From Mytilus galloprovincialis (Eukaryota; Mollusca; Bivalvia; Mytilida; Mytilidae): a stretch of 64,000 bases of DNA. How positions within the stretch are numbered: the stretch's first letter is position 1; every line of letters starts with the position of its first letter. The DNA is taken from NCBI RefSeq assembly GCF_965363235.1, contig NC_134844.1, positions 20,008,646 to 20,072,645 on the forward strand, in the 5' to 3' direction. Made by a program: the position numbers and the translations under genes. A model generated the notes under the pieces. That model was not told the DNA's origin and did not search any database. It saw nothing but the letters and a program-made list of their open reading frames with translations. Positions 33,333-44,538 of this stretch are shown one piece after another.

Positions 33333-33720
33333 ACACAGGGAAAAGTGCCACACATGTTTTACACATGTTTTACATATGTAAAACATATGTTTGGTAACGC
33401 ATGGGAAACGTCTTTTTCCTACCACGCATGTAAAACGCATGTTTTAAACATCCGTTATTCATGCGTTTTACGCATGAAAAATACATGTTATGTAAAACGC
33501 ATGTTTTAAACATGTGTTATTTATGCGTTTTACGCATGAAAAATACATGTTATGTAAAACGCATGTTTAAAACATGCGTCATTCATGTGTTTTACACATG
33601 AAAAATATATAGGATGTAAAACGCATGTTTCAAAATCATGCGTTAAACATGTGTTGTAAGAAACATGTGTATAATATGCGTTTTAAATGATGCGTATAGC
33701 ATGTGTGTAACAAACCTGCA
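33333..33720. mobile_element. Palindrome-rich ACATGCGTTTTAC element
   Basis: Begins ACACAGGGAAAAGTGCCACA and consists of about fifteen alternating copies of 'gtaaaacgcatgt' and 'acatgcgttttac'-like words. A similar element lies reversed at 46,440-46,672, ending 'gtggcactttttgctgtgta', which gives a shared terminal sequence. The right-hand end of this copy is not clear. The 68-residue frame through it is the repeat itself. Confidence 0.75.
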
Positions 33721-34697
33721 TATAATGCATATTTCAAACAAATTATAAGATATTATTCCAAATCATCCATAAAACCTTTGTCAAGTTTACTAGTTCACAT
33801 TCCATATGTTCCACACAATCAAGACGACTTATGTTTACTTTTGAAGGCTGTTCCCTGGACATATAATTGCTTTAATCAGTTTAATTTGGACTCTGTTGGA
33901 TAGTTGTCTAATTGGCAATCATACAACATCTCTGCATGTTATTTTGACCACAAATCTCCTTTTGACATGTTTGACAAGCAACATCAGAATCATATATTGC
34001 AGACCAGACTTCACTTTTCATCAGTCTTTAAAATTTTCCTGTTTGAATACACCAATAAACAAAAGAAATATCTGTAACATGATTTTCATGTTTCTAAAAC
34101 CTTGATCAGGTACATTTGACACTAAGATGATTGAAAAGACCATGATATGAAATATTTCATGGAATATAAACCAACAATCTTTTGTCTCTGTAGTTTCATT
34201 GGCAGTAATACCACAACTCTTTTAAAAAGAGGTCAAAATTGTCTTAAATGGATTTTGTGGAATGTTGTACATGTATTTGACAATTTTTGTTAAAATGTTA
34301 CTTATGGTTAAACTTTGACAAACACATTTGTTGACTTATGCATGTAATATGAAAAGGAAAACCCCAAAAGTGTATAAGATGTTTCCTCTAGCATCAATTT
34401 AAATACAATTTTGAAGTTGTGTCCCTTGCCGGTTTGATAATAACCAATGTCTTGAGAAATCTGAGATTGTATTATTTTTTTAAACATGTTAAATGAAAAA
34501 TTCAATAAATCCACTTTAAAGAATTTCATTCATATTTTTTTTCTCTGTTGTCTAGTTGTTGCAGAATATAATTTTTTCAAAAAACTTCCAAAAATTTGAT
34601 TTCACTCTACTTTTATTTTATACAGCAATCTCAAAACGTTACACAACTTTTTATGTTTCTTTGTTGTTGTCATAATAACAATATCAATAGAATGTTC
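33721..34697. other. Family A fragments (33,890-33,960; 34,180-34,230); no gene
   Basis: 'ttgtctaattggcaatcata' (33,903) and 'agtttcattggcagtaatac' (34,192) are reversed end fragments of family A. Otherwise AT-rich sequence with no recognised gene. Confidence 0.5.
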
Positions 34698-34703
34698 TAT
34701 CTT

Positions 34704-35668
34704 CTAAATGTCACTCTTCTTGAAGTTGTCTTCATCTGAAAAAAATAAATTACATTCATACATTTAAAAACTTAATTTGATTTATTCCCATATACTGTAA
34801 GTTGTTAGTTTTAAAAATAATGACATATCCTCGGTGACTTTTAAACATGCTTTTCTGTCTCATTTTGGTCTCTTGTGGAGAGTTGTCTCATTGGCAATAA
34901 TACCACATCTACTTTTTTATATTTGTCTCGTTTTGATATAACAACATATTTGAATAAAACTGGAAAGTATTTTATAAATATAAATATTGATTTTGCTATC
35001 AGTAAATTAAAACCAAATTAAACATTATTGTTATACACATATGTATGTTGACCAGTTTACAAACTGTTGTCAATACTTATATTTTGGCATTGTACAAGAT
35101 CATGTCCTTATCCTATGATTAATGGCAGCCTATTCTCTAGACTCTAAATCAATTAGATGTTTACTGATTGATATTTTAGTCTTAGACACATGATTTTTGG
35201 TTTTACATTTGGCATGAGTTTTGCTAATTTTTAAATTCTTCTTCAATGGTCTCTGGTGGAGAGTAATGACTCATTGGCAATCATACCACATCTTCTTATT
35301 TTTATATTAAACTTTAATATATGTAGCTAAAAATTGGAAGCAATTAATATTTGTAATAAAAACAATCTTGCAATACAAAATGTAACCACAACTGATCTTT
35401 TTACTTACAAAATCGAGCAGTTTTTAAAGTGTTATAACCATAAGAATTAAGTTGAAACTTTTCATTCATTTATTTATAGGTAACCCATGAAACTTTAACA
35501 ACTGCAATGTGTTTGGAAGAGCAAGGATTAAAACATTTTTTTTTTTTTAAATCTCTCTCCAAATATTACATAAATATAAATATATTTATACACATACCTA
35601 CTTTTTTTGCCTACAGAAGTCCTTTCTATGAAAATATCCTTTGGTTTTGCTTGGCTTTCCAGAAACTC
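34704..35668 (-). CDS. Possible last two exons of a minus-strand gene
   Basis: Minus strand. Exon 35,668-35,602 has acceptor tgttacag and donor a|gtaggt. Exon 34,735-34,704 has acceptor ttttttcag and ends in TAG. Joined phase 1, they read EFLESQAKPKDIFIERTSVG, then KKNEDNFKKSDI and stop. The splice sites are good but the exons are short and no family is recognised. Family A fragments (34,855-34,915 and 35,245-35,305) lie in the intron. An exon at 36,988-37,094 on the same strand does not join in phase. It could be chance. Confidence 0.3.
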
Positions 35669-35824
35669 CTGTAACATAAATGAAATAAAATTAAGTTTTG
35701 AATTAATTCTTTATTAGATGTCATTTTGTACTAATTATGAACATGGTAAAGGTACAAATAGTTTCAATTCACTCTCAATGACAGTGTTTTTCCATACAGG
35801 GTTACAGCTAATTTTCTAATGCAT

Positions 35825-36030
35825 GTAGAGCAAAACTTTGGTTAGCTTGCTTGCTTTGTTTGTATATTGTACAATCATATTAGGATAACACCCAATTGAA
35901 TTCAAATATAATATATACAGGTTTAACTATGCCTATATATATATTGTTTAAAGATGTCAATCTTATTCACAAAGCTTGTATAAACAATTATACAAATAAA
36001 GCAAGCAAGCCAACCAAAGTTTTACTTTGC
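35825..36030. mobile_element. 206-bp foldback element
   Basis: Left arm 'gcaaaactttggttagcttg' and 'cttgctttgtttgtatattg' pairs with right arm 'acaaataaagcaagcaagcc' and 'aaccaaagttttactttgc'. It shares the TTTGGTTAGC/GCTTGC core with the 8,772-9,034 foldback, suggesting one family. No coding; the 66-residue frame is a by-product. Confidence 0.7.
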
Positions 36031-36239
36031 AAGCATAAGGAAATCAGCTGTAATAAATGCCGGATCATGATGTTCCATCCTTTTAGACATCTCTAAATAA
36101 AACACTAGATTCACTATAAATATTTGGTTTATTAAAATGTCAGATTTGTCCATTTTCATAATTTCATTTTTTTTTTATCTCCATGGGACACAGATGATGC
36201 CCCCTCTTGCATAGGTATAATGTTATAATAAGGGAAATA

Positions 36240-36510
36240 ACTCCAGAACAGTAAAAGTGACCTACCCAAATTTGTACTTGATCTGCATTTAGTTGATATT
36301 ATCAGGGTGTGTAAGTTTCATAATATTTGGTTAAATAATTTTACCCCATGTCAGATTTGCTCTAAATGCTTTGTTTTCAGAGATGTACATTTTTTGTAAG
36401 CCAAAATCTATAGTTTACCCCAATGTTCAATTTTCCATACAAGGGGGTTAAATTGCCATAGCTGTATTTTGACCTGATGGTAAATTTTCCATGAGGTTAA
36501 AAAAACCAGG
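36240..36510 (-). repeat. Diverged inverted copy of the 500-bp repeat at the window start
   Basis: 'gtcagatttgctctaaatgc' and 'aagccaaaatctatagttta' are the reverse of 'gcatttagagcaaatctgac' and the 'agtttttggctta' region of the 1-1,000 repeat. Confidence 0.65.
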
Positions 36511-36661
36511 GGCCATCTTGCAATTGTATGTGTTTCTTTTTTTTTCGCTGTGTATTTACTAATGTTGATTCATTGATATATACCATGTATAGTATACCCC
36601 TTATAAGTTATCAGTTGTTTCTCTATTGCATTATATCTTTTTTAATAAATTCTCCTTACTA

Positions 36662-36844
36662 TTTGTAACAGCAGTGAATCCCAAACTCTGTCTCACCAAC
36701 AAGTCTCAGACAAAAAGCAATTCAGACAGAAAGAACTTTCAAGATGTTTTAGTTGAATGTATAGTAGAAAAGTTCAAATTTCAGTTTGGCAAAGACTGTA
36801 ACAGCAAAGTTACCTTAGTATATAGTAATAAAGTTTCAGCATAA
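36662..36844 (+). CDS. Possible terminal exon of a + strand gene
   Basis: Acceptor tatttgtaacag, then an open stretch reading VNPKLCLTNKSQTKSNSD, KNFQDVLVECIVEKFKF and a stop at 36,842-36,844. AATAAA lies at about 36,828. No family recognised, and no upstream exon found in phase. Could be chance. Confidence 0.25.
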   Translation, partial: FVTAVNPKLCLTNKSQTKSNSDRKNFQDVLVECIVEKFKFQFGKDCNSKVTLVYSNKVSA

Positions 36845-36987
36845 ATAATGTATTGAAAGCAAGTTGTCTTACAAAGTACATATATATTCAATACAGTAAG
36901 TCTGACAAAGAGCAAAAAACAACGGAAGGCCACGAATTGTTTTGAACACAGCAAAAAAATCTTGCACCATACAAAAAATATACTTAC

Positions 36988-37094
36988 CATTGCTGAATTG
37001 TACTTGAAACATTTACTAGGCGTCTTCCCTTGCCATTTTCTTCACCATTTGTGGAATTTTTTAAACATCCATGTACATGAACCTTCCTGACATA
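36988..37094 (-). CDS. Possible internal exon on the minus strand
   Basis: Minus strand exon with a good acceptor (gacctcccctag) and a strong donor (aatg|gtaagta). Only one frame is open; it reads YVRKVHVHGCLKNSTNGEEN and GKGRRLVNVSSTIQQ and ends in phase 2. The segment is lysine/arginine-rich and not low complexity, which favours a real exon. No family recognised and no partner exon joins in phase within view. Confidence 0.3.
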
Positions 37095-37227
37095 CTAGGG
37101 GAGGTCAAATTTGATAACTAGCCTATAGGATAAAAAGAAATCCATTTCATAAAAATTTTACAGAAACTATTTTCATATTACTTTACAATTACAGACACAT
37201 GTGTTCATGTGAAAGCCAAAATGAAGA

Positions 37228-38345
37228 GGATAGATATAAGAAGATGTGGTATGAGTGCCAATGAGACAACTCTTCATCCAAGTCACAATTTATAAAACAT
37301 GTAAAAGTAAAACCATTAAAGGTCAAAGTACAGTCTTCAACATAGAGCTTTGGCTCACAATGCACAGCAAGCTATAAATGGCCCACAAAATTATTACTAG
37401 AGTAAAACCATCCAATGAGAATTGCTGCAAGCATTTTAGAGTTATTGTCCAAAACTGGAACATCCCCTTTATTTAATGAATAAACCCCATGCCATAACTC
37501 TGAAATGTAAAATGTAAAATTTTATAATTCTAAAGGGAGCTTCCATCAAAGCTATAAACAATTCACAAAAGTTTCACGAGAACAGCTGCTGAAAGTATTT
37601 TTGAGTTATTGTCCGAAAACTGGAAAAATTCCCCATCTTTTAACTTTTTATGAATAAAATCCGGTAAATCAAAAACCCAATATCTAAAATTATGAAAATT
37701 GTATAAAGGGATCTCATGTCAACAGATATAAACAATTAACCAAAATTTCTTGCAAGAAAAAGAAAACATTCTGGAGATATTGACTGAAAACTGGAAAATC
37801 ACCCTTTTTTTATGAATATAAAACCTGGTAACTCAGAAATTTAAAATTTATAAAAATTGAAAGGGAGTTCATGTCAATAGATATAAAAAATACACCAAAA
37901 TTTCTTGCAAGTAGGAGAAAACATTCTCCAGTTATTGACTAAAAACTGGAAAATCACCTTTTTTTTTATGAACAACCCTGTTACTCAGAAACTTAAAATC
38001 TAAACTTTATAAAAAATGAAAGGCAGCTCATGTCAATAGATATAAACAATTCACCGAAGTTTTATGAAAGCATTTATGAGTTAATGTCCAACATGTTGAC
38101 CATGGACAGACAGACAACGGTATACCATAATACATATGTACTCACATAAATGGGCGTATAAAAAGAAGAAACGAGAAAAACTTATGAACTTAGTTACTAC
38201 ATCAACAAACGAAAACTACTAAACATCAGATTCCTGACTAAGGACAGGTGACACACAATTGCAGGGGGTTTAAACTTTTAAATGGTACCAAACCTTTACC
38301 CTTATCTGAAACAATAGTGTAACATCACAACATAGAAAGACACAC
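37228..38345 (+). repeat. Family A copy split by a ~138-bp tandem repeat
   Basis: Family A starts at 37,228 ('gatgtggtatgagtgccaat'), is recognisable to about 37,380, and resumes at about 38,160 ('aagaaacgagaaaa', 'attcctgactaaggacagg') to 38,345. Between them are about five diverged units of roughly 138 bases, each with 'attgtccaaaactggaa'- and 'atagatataaacaattcac'-like phrases. Whether the tandem block inserted, or belongs to a longer repeat here, is not clear. Confidence 0.6.
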
Positions 38346-39027
38346 TATAAAATATTAATTGAAATGGCTGATTCGTGTTCATCCTCAACCTTTATATATG
38401 TTATGCGTTATCATCAAATACAACTTACTTTTCAATATTTTTAAGAATGAACACCAATGCGGCCACTTTCATTCAAGACAAAAAAACGTCTAAAATTTAA
38501 CTAAAATTCTAAAATTGTGAAGATTTCAGTAATTTAGCATGACTTAATGATGCTAGTACCCGATATATGTGCGTTGTATTGTTGAAAACAGCCCACATTT
38601 ATGTAGCAGTAGCATTCTACTTTCCGATGAATAACTAGAAGTTTACATCTAACCATTTTTGTAATATTTTGGGGCCAAAAAGGGGTCTTACTGGACCTAA
38701 TCCTTTGCATGAGGCAATTGCAAACTAAAGTTAACACAAGGAAACAAAAATTGGATCATCATCCAATGTAATACTGAAAGATGGACCAACAGTCCCTTAA
38801 ATTTTTAATGACTACATAAGGCAGTCTGCATAATGTCTCAGTGGCAAATATTTCAGATATCAGTATAAACAATTCATGTCAATCAAATAATAAAACTAAG
38901 AAGTGTATTATATATTATACTGAACTCACTATATTGGTTGAGGGAATATGCTATATATTTTGAACTGTTGTATTAATATTTTATATACATTTTTGTATTA
39001 AAACAAACCATAGTATAATGATAACCA
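38346..39027. other. No gene seen
   Basis: AT-rich, no repeat family or exon recognised. Confidence 0.4.
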
Positions 39028-40735
39028 GATGCTCCGCAGGGCACAGCTTTATAAGACAGCAGAGGTTGAACCCTGAACGGTTGGGGCAAGTATGGACACA
39101 ACATTCAAGCTGGATTCAGCTCTAAATTTGGATTGTGATTAAATAGTTGACACATCATAGGTTTCTGACACAGAATGAATGTGGTCTAATGAACTTAAAA
39201 TTTTTGTTTTGCTTTTGAGCAATTCACTATGCTGTTGAATATCAATCCTCTCAAAAAAATGTTTGAAGAAATTTTCTTTTTATTTATGAAATCTGAAATG
39301 AGAAAAATTGACCCCCCCCCCCCCCCCCAATTTTTTTTTCCACATCGCCCTTTCCCTTATTCTAAAACTGATCTCAATTCAAATTTCTAATGGAGTTTGC
39401 AACAATAACTACTCATTTAAATACATCATAAAATATTAAAATGTAAAAAAAAGTGCTTGTTATCACTTAATGGTAAAGATTGTTTTAATTTATCAGTTGG
39501 TAGTAAAAGTGAATATACATTGTATATTGTATAAAACAATGATTTAAGTTGATTCAACTACTTTTCTGGACAAAGAAAGATAACTCTAATTGAAAATTTC
39601 TTGCTATTGTGCAATATTGTGCAATTAGATATTTCTTGCTATTGCGCAATACTGTGCAATTGAAGATTTCTTGCTATTGCGCAATACTGTGCAATTGAAA
39701 ATTTCTTGCTATTGCACATTACTTAATATAATAATTTTGGATCCTGATTTGGAACAACTTGAAAACTGGGCCCATAATCAAAAATCTAAGTACATGTTTA
39801 GAATCAGCATATATCAAAGAAGCCAAAGAATTTAATTTTTGTTAAAATCAGACTTAGTTTAATTTTGGACCCTTTGGACTTTAATGTACAGACCAATTTG
39901 AAAACGGGACCAAAAATTAAGAATCTACATACACAGTTAGATTTGGCATATCAAAGAACCCCATTTATTCAATTTTTGATGAAATCAAACAAAGTTTAAT
40001 TTTGGACCCTTTGGGCCCCTTATTCCTAAACTGTTGGGACCAAAACTCCCAAAATCAATCCCAACCTTCCTTTTATGGTCATAAACCTTGTGTTTAAATT
40101 TCATAGATTTCTATTTTAATACTTACATGTATACTAAAGTTATGGTGCAAAAACCAAGAAAAATGCTTATTTGGGCCCCTTTTTGGCCCCTAATTCCTAA
40201 ACTGCTGGGATCTCAACTCCCAAAATCAATCCCAACTTTCCTGTTGTGTTTATAAACCTTGTGTTTAAATTTCATTGATTTCTTTTTACTTATACTAAAG
40301 TTATTGTGCGAAAACCAAGAATAATGCTTATTTGGGCCCTTTTTTGGCCCCTAATTCCTAAACTGTTGGAACCAAAACTCCCAAAATCAATCCCAACCTT
40401 CCTTTTGTGGTCATAAACCTTGTGTCAAAATTTCATAGATTTCTATTTACTTAAACTAAAGTTATAGTGCGTAAACCAAGAAAATGCTTATTTGGGCCCT
40501 TTTTGGCCCCTAATTCCTAAAATGTTCGGACCAAAACTCCCAAAATCAATCCCAACCTTCCTTTTGTGGTCATAAACCTTGTGTTAAAATTTCATAGATT
40601 TCCATTCACTTAAAATTACTAAAGTTAGAGTGCGAAAACTAAAAGTATTCGGATGACGACGCAGACGACGACACCAACGTAATACCAATATACGACCAAA
40701 ATTTTTTTAATTTTTGTGGTCGTTTAAAAAGTGAT
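39028..40735. repeat. 1.7-kb dispersed repeat with two internal tandem arrays
   Basis: Starts 'cagatgctccgcagggcaca' and ends near 'ttttgtggtcgtttaaaaag'. Inside are a C18 run (39,312-39,329) and about 3.4 units of a ~37-bp repeat (39,597-39,720, 'tttcttgctattgcgcaata'). There are four units of a 160-170-bp repeat (40,010-40,650, 'ggcccctaattcctaaact' and 'aaaatcaatcccaac'). The stretch near the end, 'gatgacgacgcagacgacga', is GC-richer. I recognise it as a widespread bivalve repeat; no protein is encoded. A degenerate inverted copy of its first part lies at 41,445-41,665. Confidence 0.8.
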
Positions 40736-40924
40736 TGTACCAAGTGCTACAATATTATATATTATTGCAGTGAGGTTAAAATCCCTGTCATTTATTTATC
40801 ATCCACACAGTTACTAATCATAATGCTAATCGGAGAAATTTTTTTTTTCTATCATACCGGTATATACATGTTCATGTTATGATATTTTTCTAAGACCATC
40901 CACCAGAACTTGCAGTCGTCCTAT

Positions 40925-41010
40925 AAAAATAGGAGATGTGATATGATTGCCAATGACACAGAAATTAACAACCATAGCCACCATACAGCGTTCAACAATG
41001 AGCATTGTCC
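40925..41010 (+). repeat. Family A fragment
   Basis: 'gagatgtgatatgattgcca' followed by 'gacacagaaattaacaacca' and 'ttcaacaatgagcattg'. Nothing else is seen in 41,010-41,440. Confidence 0.7.
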
Positions 41011-41444
41011 ACTCTGGACCAACTATATTTCTTATAGTTTATATAATAAAACTATTCTTATCTATTATTGAGTATTTTTAAAAAGAGTTTTCCTACACAA
41101 CTTCCTATCGTGATGCTTCTTAAAATTTGATGGGTAATCTTAAGATCTGATTTTATGTAATGGGACAATAAATCCTTTAGCCCATATTTCAGGAAATTTT
41201 CCTGTTGTTAATACATTCATTGACATTGTCTTTACAAAACATTTAAGCAGATATGATTGGCTGCGCTTGAGCATCTCATTTATTATGGAGTCAAAGCTGC
41301 TTAATTTAATGTTTTTTAGTGGTTCACAGGGGCTTGTTTAGTAGGCCAGACAAGCTTTTACTACCAATAGCGATTTAATAAAAAAATGACAAAATGTCAT
41401 TGAATTTCTTGAATTCCAAATTTTTAAAAAGTTTAAAGAAGAAA

Positions 41445-41665
41445 TTTTTAACTGCACAATATTGCGCAATAGATATGTAAGATCTTGACATTTGCTTAGT
41501 GTCAGAAACTCATATTACATGTCAAAAATTTGATCAGAATCCAAATTCAGAGCTGTATCAAGCTTGAATGTTGTGTCAATACTCATGATACTAGCCCCAA
41601 CTATTCATGGTTCACTCTCAGCGGGTCGTAGAAAGCTGCTCCCTGCAGAGCACCTGGTTCTGTAA
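41445..41665 (-). repeat. Degenerate inverted copy of the 39.0-kb repeat
   Basis: 'attgcgcaatagat', 'gtgtcagaaactcatatta', 'tcaagcttgaatgttgtgtc' and 'ctgctccctgcagagcacct' are the reverse of the 39,030-39,240 region with many changes. Confidence 0.65.
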
Positions 41666-42981
41666 TTTTATAATCCAATTTTCTGAAAATTTTAATTTGA
41701 TATGACATTCTTAAATAAGATTCCTTAAAGCCCATGATTTATGAATGTGTTCTTACCAGTCACCCCAGATTGAGAAACCAGACCAGGATATTCATTTTAT
41801 GCCAGGTCACTTGTTTTCACAGTCCTATAGTCTGGTGTTATGTATTGTTAGCAACTGTCACTATTTGTGGGGGATTTCCCCCATGAAGGCTCCAAAAAAT
41901 AATTTTGAAAGATCAATTTTGTCCATAATTTTTAACAAAACAATTAATTTTAAAATGGTCGTAGGCAGACCAGAAAACATAATGCCCCTCTACTATCGTA
42001 GGTGGGGCATAAAAAACACCAAACAATTATTATTTTAGAGAGGTCCAAAAAAGGGGGGTCCCTGCCCCAAATACCTGTGCTCCTGAGTCCTGTCAAAGTG
42101 TCATGCCTGTGGATAAATAAATCAGTTTTGGAAATGGCATTTAAAAATCCTTCGTGAAATGTTAATCGAATAAAACATTAAAGTTGAATTCTTACCGATC
42201 TTGTCTTTAGTGTCCTAGATTGAAGATATCCTACATTGTCCTAGCTGCATCTCATATATCTTCCATAAAATTTGCGTTTTGCTAGCTTCACGAATCATGA
42301 TGTCAATATCAGTGTCGTCTGTCTGAACGCTCGTTTCCGGGTGAACCGTACGGGCTAATATTAAACCAAATGCGAAGCATTAAAAATTCCATTTAAACGG
42401 CATTAAATGATTGAAATCCATGCGTAGATTTATAAGTAATAAAAACAAGTAAACATGATTAATAATTGTATGTAACCGATTGGACCTTAAAAAAATATAT
42501 GAATGTGGATTCCGTAACTTCCATCGAGTCTCCATGCCAGTGTAATGGTATTTCCCGCGGTTATTTTTGTACAACTTATAAATAAAATACGGTATGACTA
42601 TCACTTGCCACTATGTACCTAACAGAATGAACAATTTTGCAAAGACTCACTCAGTGTAAGTATATCGATACGGTGAATTAATTAACATGAAAAAACTCTG
42701 TAATTTCTAAATAATTTTACTGGACACAAAACACACGGGCACCTGGTAATTCGTCACCTTATTAAAGTCAAATCGGCACCTTTTTTCACGACATTTCTGC
42801 AATTGATTTTTTAACTGTCGCCTGATATTAAAAACGGTTTTCATCTTTAATTTGAAAGTAATTATTGGTTCTCTTCTCTGCTGCAGTATAATAGATGAGG
42901 ATAAAAAGAAGAGAAAACAATTAAATTTTATCATTGATTTTTTTTTTGATAATCTGCCTTTCCTGATTTTCCTGATCTTTT
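41666..42981. other. No gene established; possible promoter region near 42.2-42.4 kb
   Basis: Less repetitive than its surroundings. A minus-strand splice-donor-like site (gatcg|gtaagaatt at about 42,196) follows a short frame starting at about 42,300 (MIREASKTQILWKIYE) that stops before the donor. A non-coding first exon is possible. The 97-residue frame at 41,745-42,038 has no recognisable domain. Confidence 0.3.
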
Positions 42982-43145
42982 CAGTGGTGGATCCATAACT
43001 TTTTCTAGGGGGGGTGCTGACTGACCTAACGGGGGGCCTGCTCAGTCATGCTCCAATGATTCCCTATATAATCAACCAAATTTTTCCCACAAAAAGGGGG
43101 GGGGCAGCACCTGCCCCCCCCCCCCCCCCCCTGGATCCGCCTATG
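42982..43145. mobile_element. GGCGGATCC MITE, copy 3 (5-bp duplication CTTTT)
   Basis: Starts CAGTGGTGGATCC and ends GGATCCGCCTATG, flanked by CTTTT at 42,977-42,981 and 43,146-43,150. The interior carries 'caatgattccctatataatc' and long G and C runs. Confidence 0.85.
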
Positions 43146-43239
43146 CTTTTACCTGTATACTTGAAAACAATAAATACTATTGTTTGCTAGTATTGTGCAG
43201 TTCTCATGAAATAAAAGTTCATTATAATAATAAATATAG

Positions 43240-43386
43240 GTTCCAGTAGGAACATGCAGATCTATTGTGGCTCCATTGATTGTTTATACAGAGAGCACAC
43301 AAGATCATGTAAATTTGGTTAAATGTCCAATGGTAGATGGAAAAACAGCACTGTATATAAATAGAGCACCTAGATTCTACCTGTGA
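43240..43386 (+). CDS. Possible terminal exon of a + strand gene
   Basis: After acceptor taaatatag one frame is open for 48 codons: VPVGTCRSIVAPLIVYTEST, NLVKCPMVDGKTALYINRAP, then RFYL and TGA. The composition looks protein-like, and the other frame consistent with the acceptor stops early. A weak donor (cct|gtgaaa) lies just before the stop. No upstream exon or family recognised. Confidence 0.35.
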   Translation, partial: VPVGTCRSIVAPLIVYTESTQDHVNLVKCPMVDGKTALYINRAPRFYL

Positions 43387-43474
43387 AAATATGGTTCCTT
43401 TTTCAAAGGAGGTTTAAGGATCAGTTCAATTATATTAGATACTAAGATAGTTTATAAAACAATTAATTATTATG

Positions 43475-43613
43475 CATCGGTGGATCCAGGTGGGACCGGG
43501 CCCCCCCTTTTTTTTGGTTGATTATATAGGGAATCATTGAAGCATGACTGAAGCAGGCCCCCTTAGGTCAGTCAGCAGGCCCCCCCTTAGGAAAAGTTCT
43601 GGATCCGCCACTG
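43475..43613. mobile_element. GGCGGATCC MITE, copy 4 (5-bp duplication TTATG)
   Basis: Opposite orientation to copy 3. Starts CATCGGTGGATCC and ends GGATCCGCCACTG, flanked by TTATG at 43,470-43,474 and 43,614-43,618. The 88-residue frame starting inside it is not a gene. Confidence 0.85.
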
Positions 43614-43967
43614 TTATGGGAGTCTTCAACAGTTCACTTGCAAAACATAATATTAATTTTGGGTATGGACTTAACTACTGCGGGTTACCTGAATTAACAA
43701 GGGGCGGATTTGACTTGTTATGCCATATTAACTATCAAAGGTGGCTTAGGTGCCCATTTGACCAGGTTTCCAAACATGGCAAAATGACTAGAATTCAGAC
43801 ACAGTGTTAAACAAATTAAGATATATACATTTTTGTGCTGGAATGCACACTACACTGGCAGCTTTATTAACTAAGCTACATTAGATTGTAACTTGAGTTA
43901 TATTCCTTGTGACTAATTATACATGTGTTAAAAATAATACAATTTTGTTTAATAATATTGAAAATAA

Positions 43968-44110
43968 GGAGATCAATGTAGTATGATTGCCTATGAGATT
44001 ACTATCTACTAATGTTTATATGAACTGAATTTAAGCATCTATATAGGACACCTTAATACCTTTAACAATGAACAAAGCTCATACTGTCAGCTACAAAAAA
44101 TGTATAACAG
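43968..44110 (+). repeat. Family A fragment
   Basis: 'tgtagtatgattgcctatga' through 'acaatgaacaaagctcatac', 'gtcagctac'. Diverged. Confidence 0.65.
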
Positions 44111-44538
44111 GTCATCAAGGCTTGACATGACAATTAAAATGTAAAATGATTTGCCAAAATAAATCAAATATGGCAGACTGCATCAAACAACAACTAAATT
44201 TCATCCGGACTTGGAACAGACATAAATAGAATGTTGTGACTGTTGTGTAACAGCACAAAAGAGGAACAAAGTGGTGAAATCGGTTAGAAATTGTTTTGAT
44301 TCATTGAATTGGTACAAAGCTAAAAAATTCTAACATGAAGACAAACAATCAAAACTTAATAGTACTTTCAGTTATTGAAAGCTCATTAAAAGCTAATAAA
44401 AACTCAAACATTATATATAAACCATGTTTTCCCGTACACATATATATATATGTATAGATGTAATTATCAGAGAAATTCGTTTTACAATTTTTGTTTAACA
44501 TGTTTAATTATCTATAACTGATATATTTTTTATTAAAG

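Noticed and set aside
42195-42330. Candidate minus-strand first exon with a good donor (gatcg|gtaagaatt)
   Set aside because: The only ATG frame stops before the donor and no downstream exon joins; it could be a non-coding exon but support is too thin to call.
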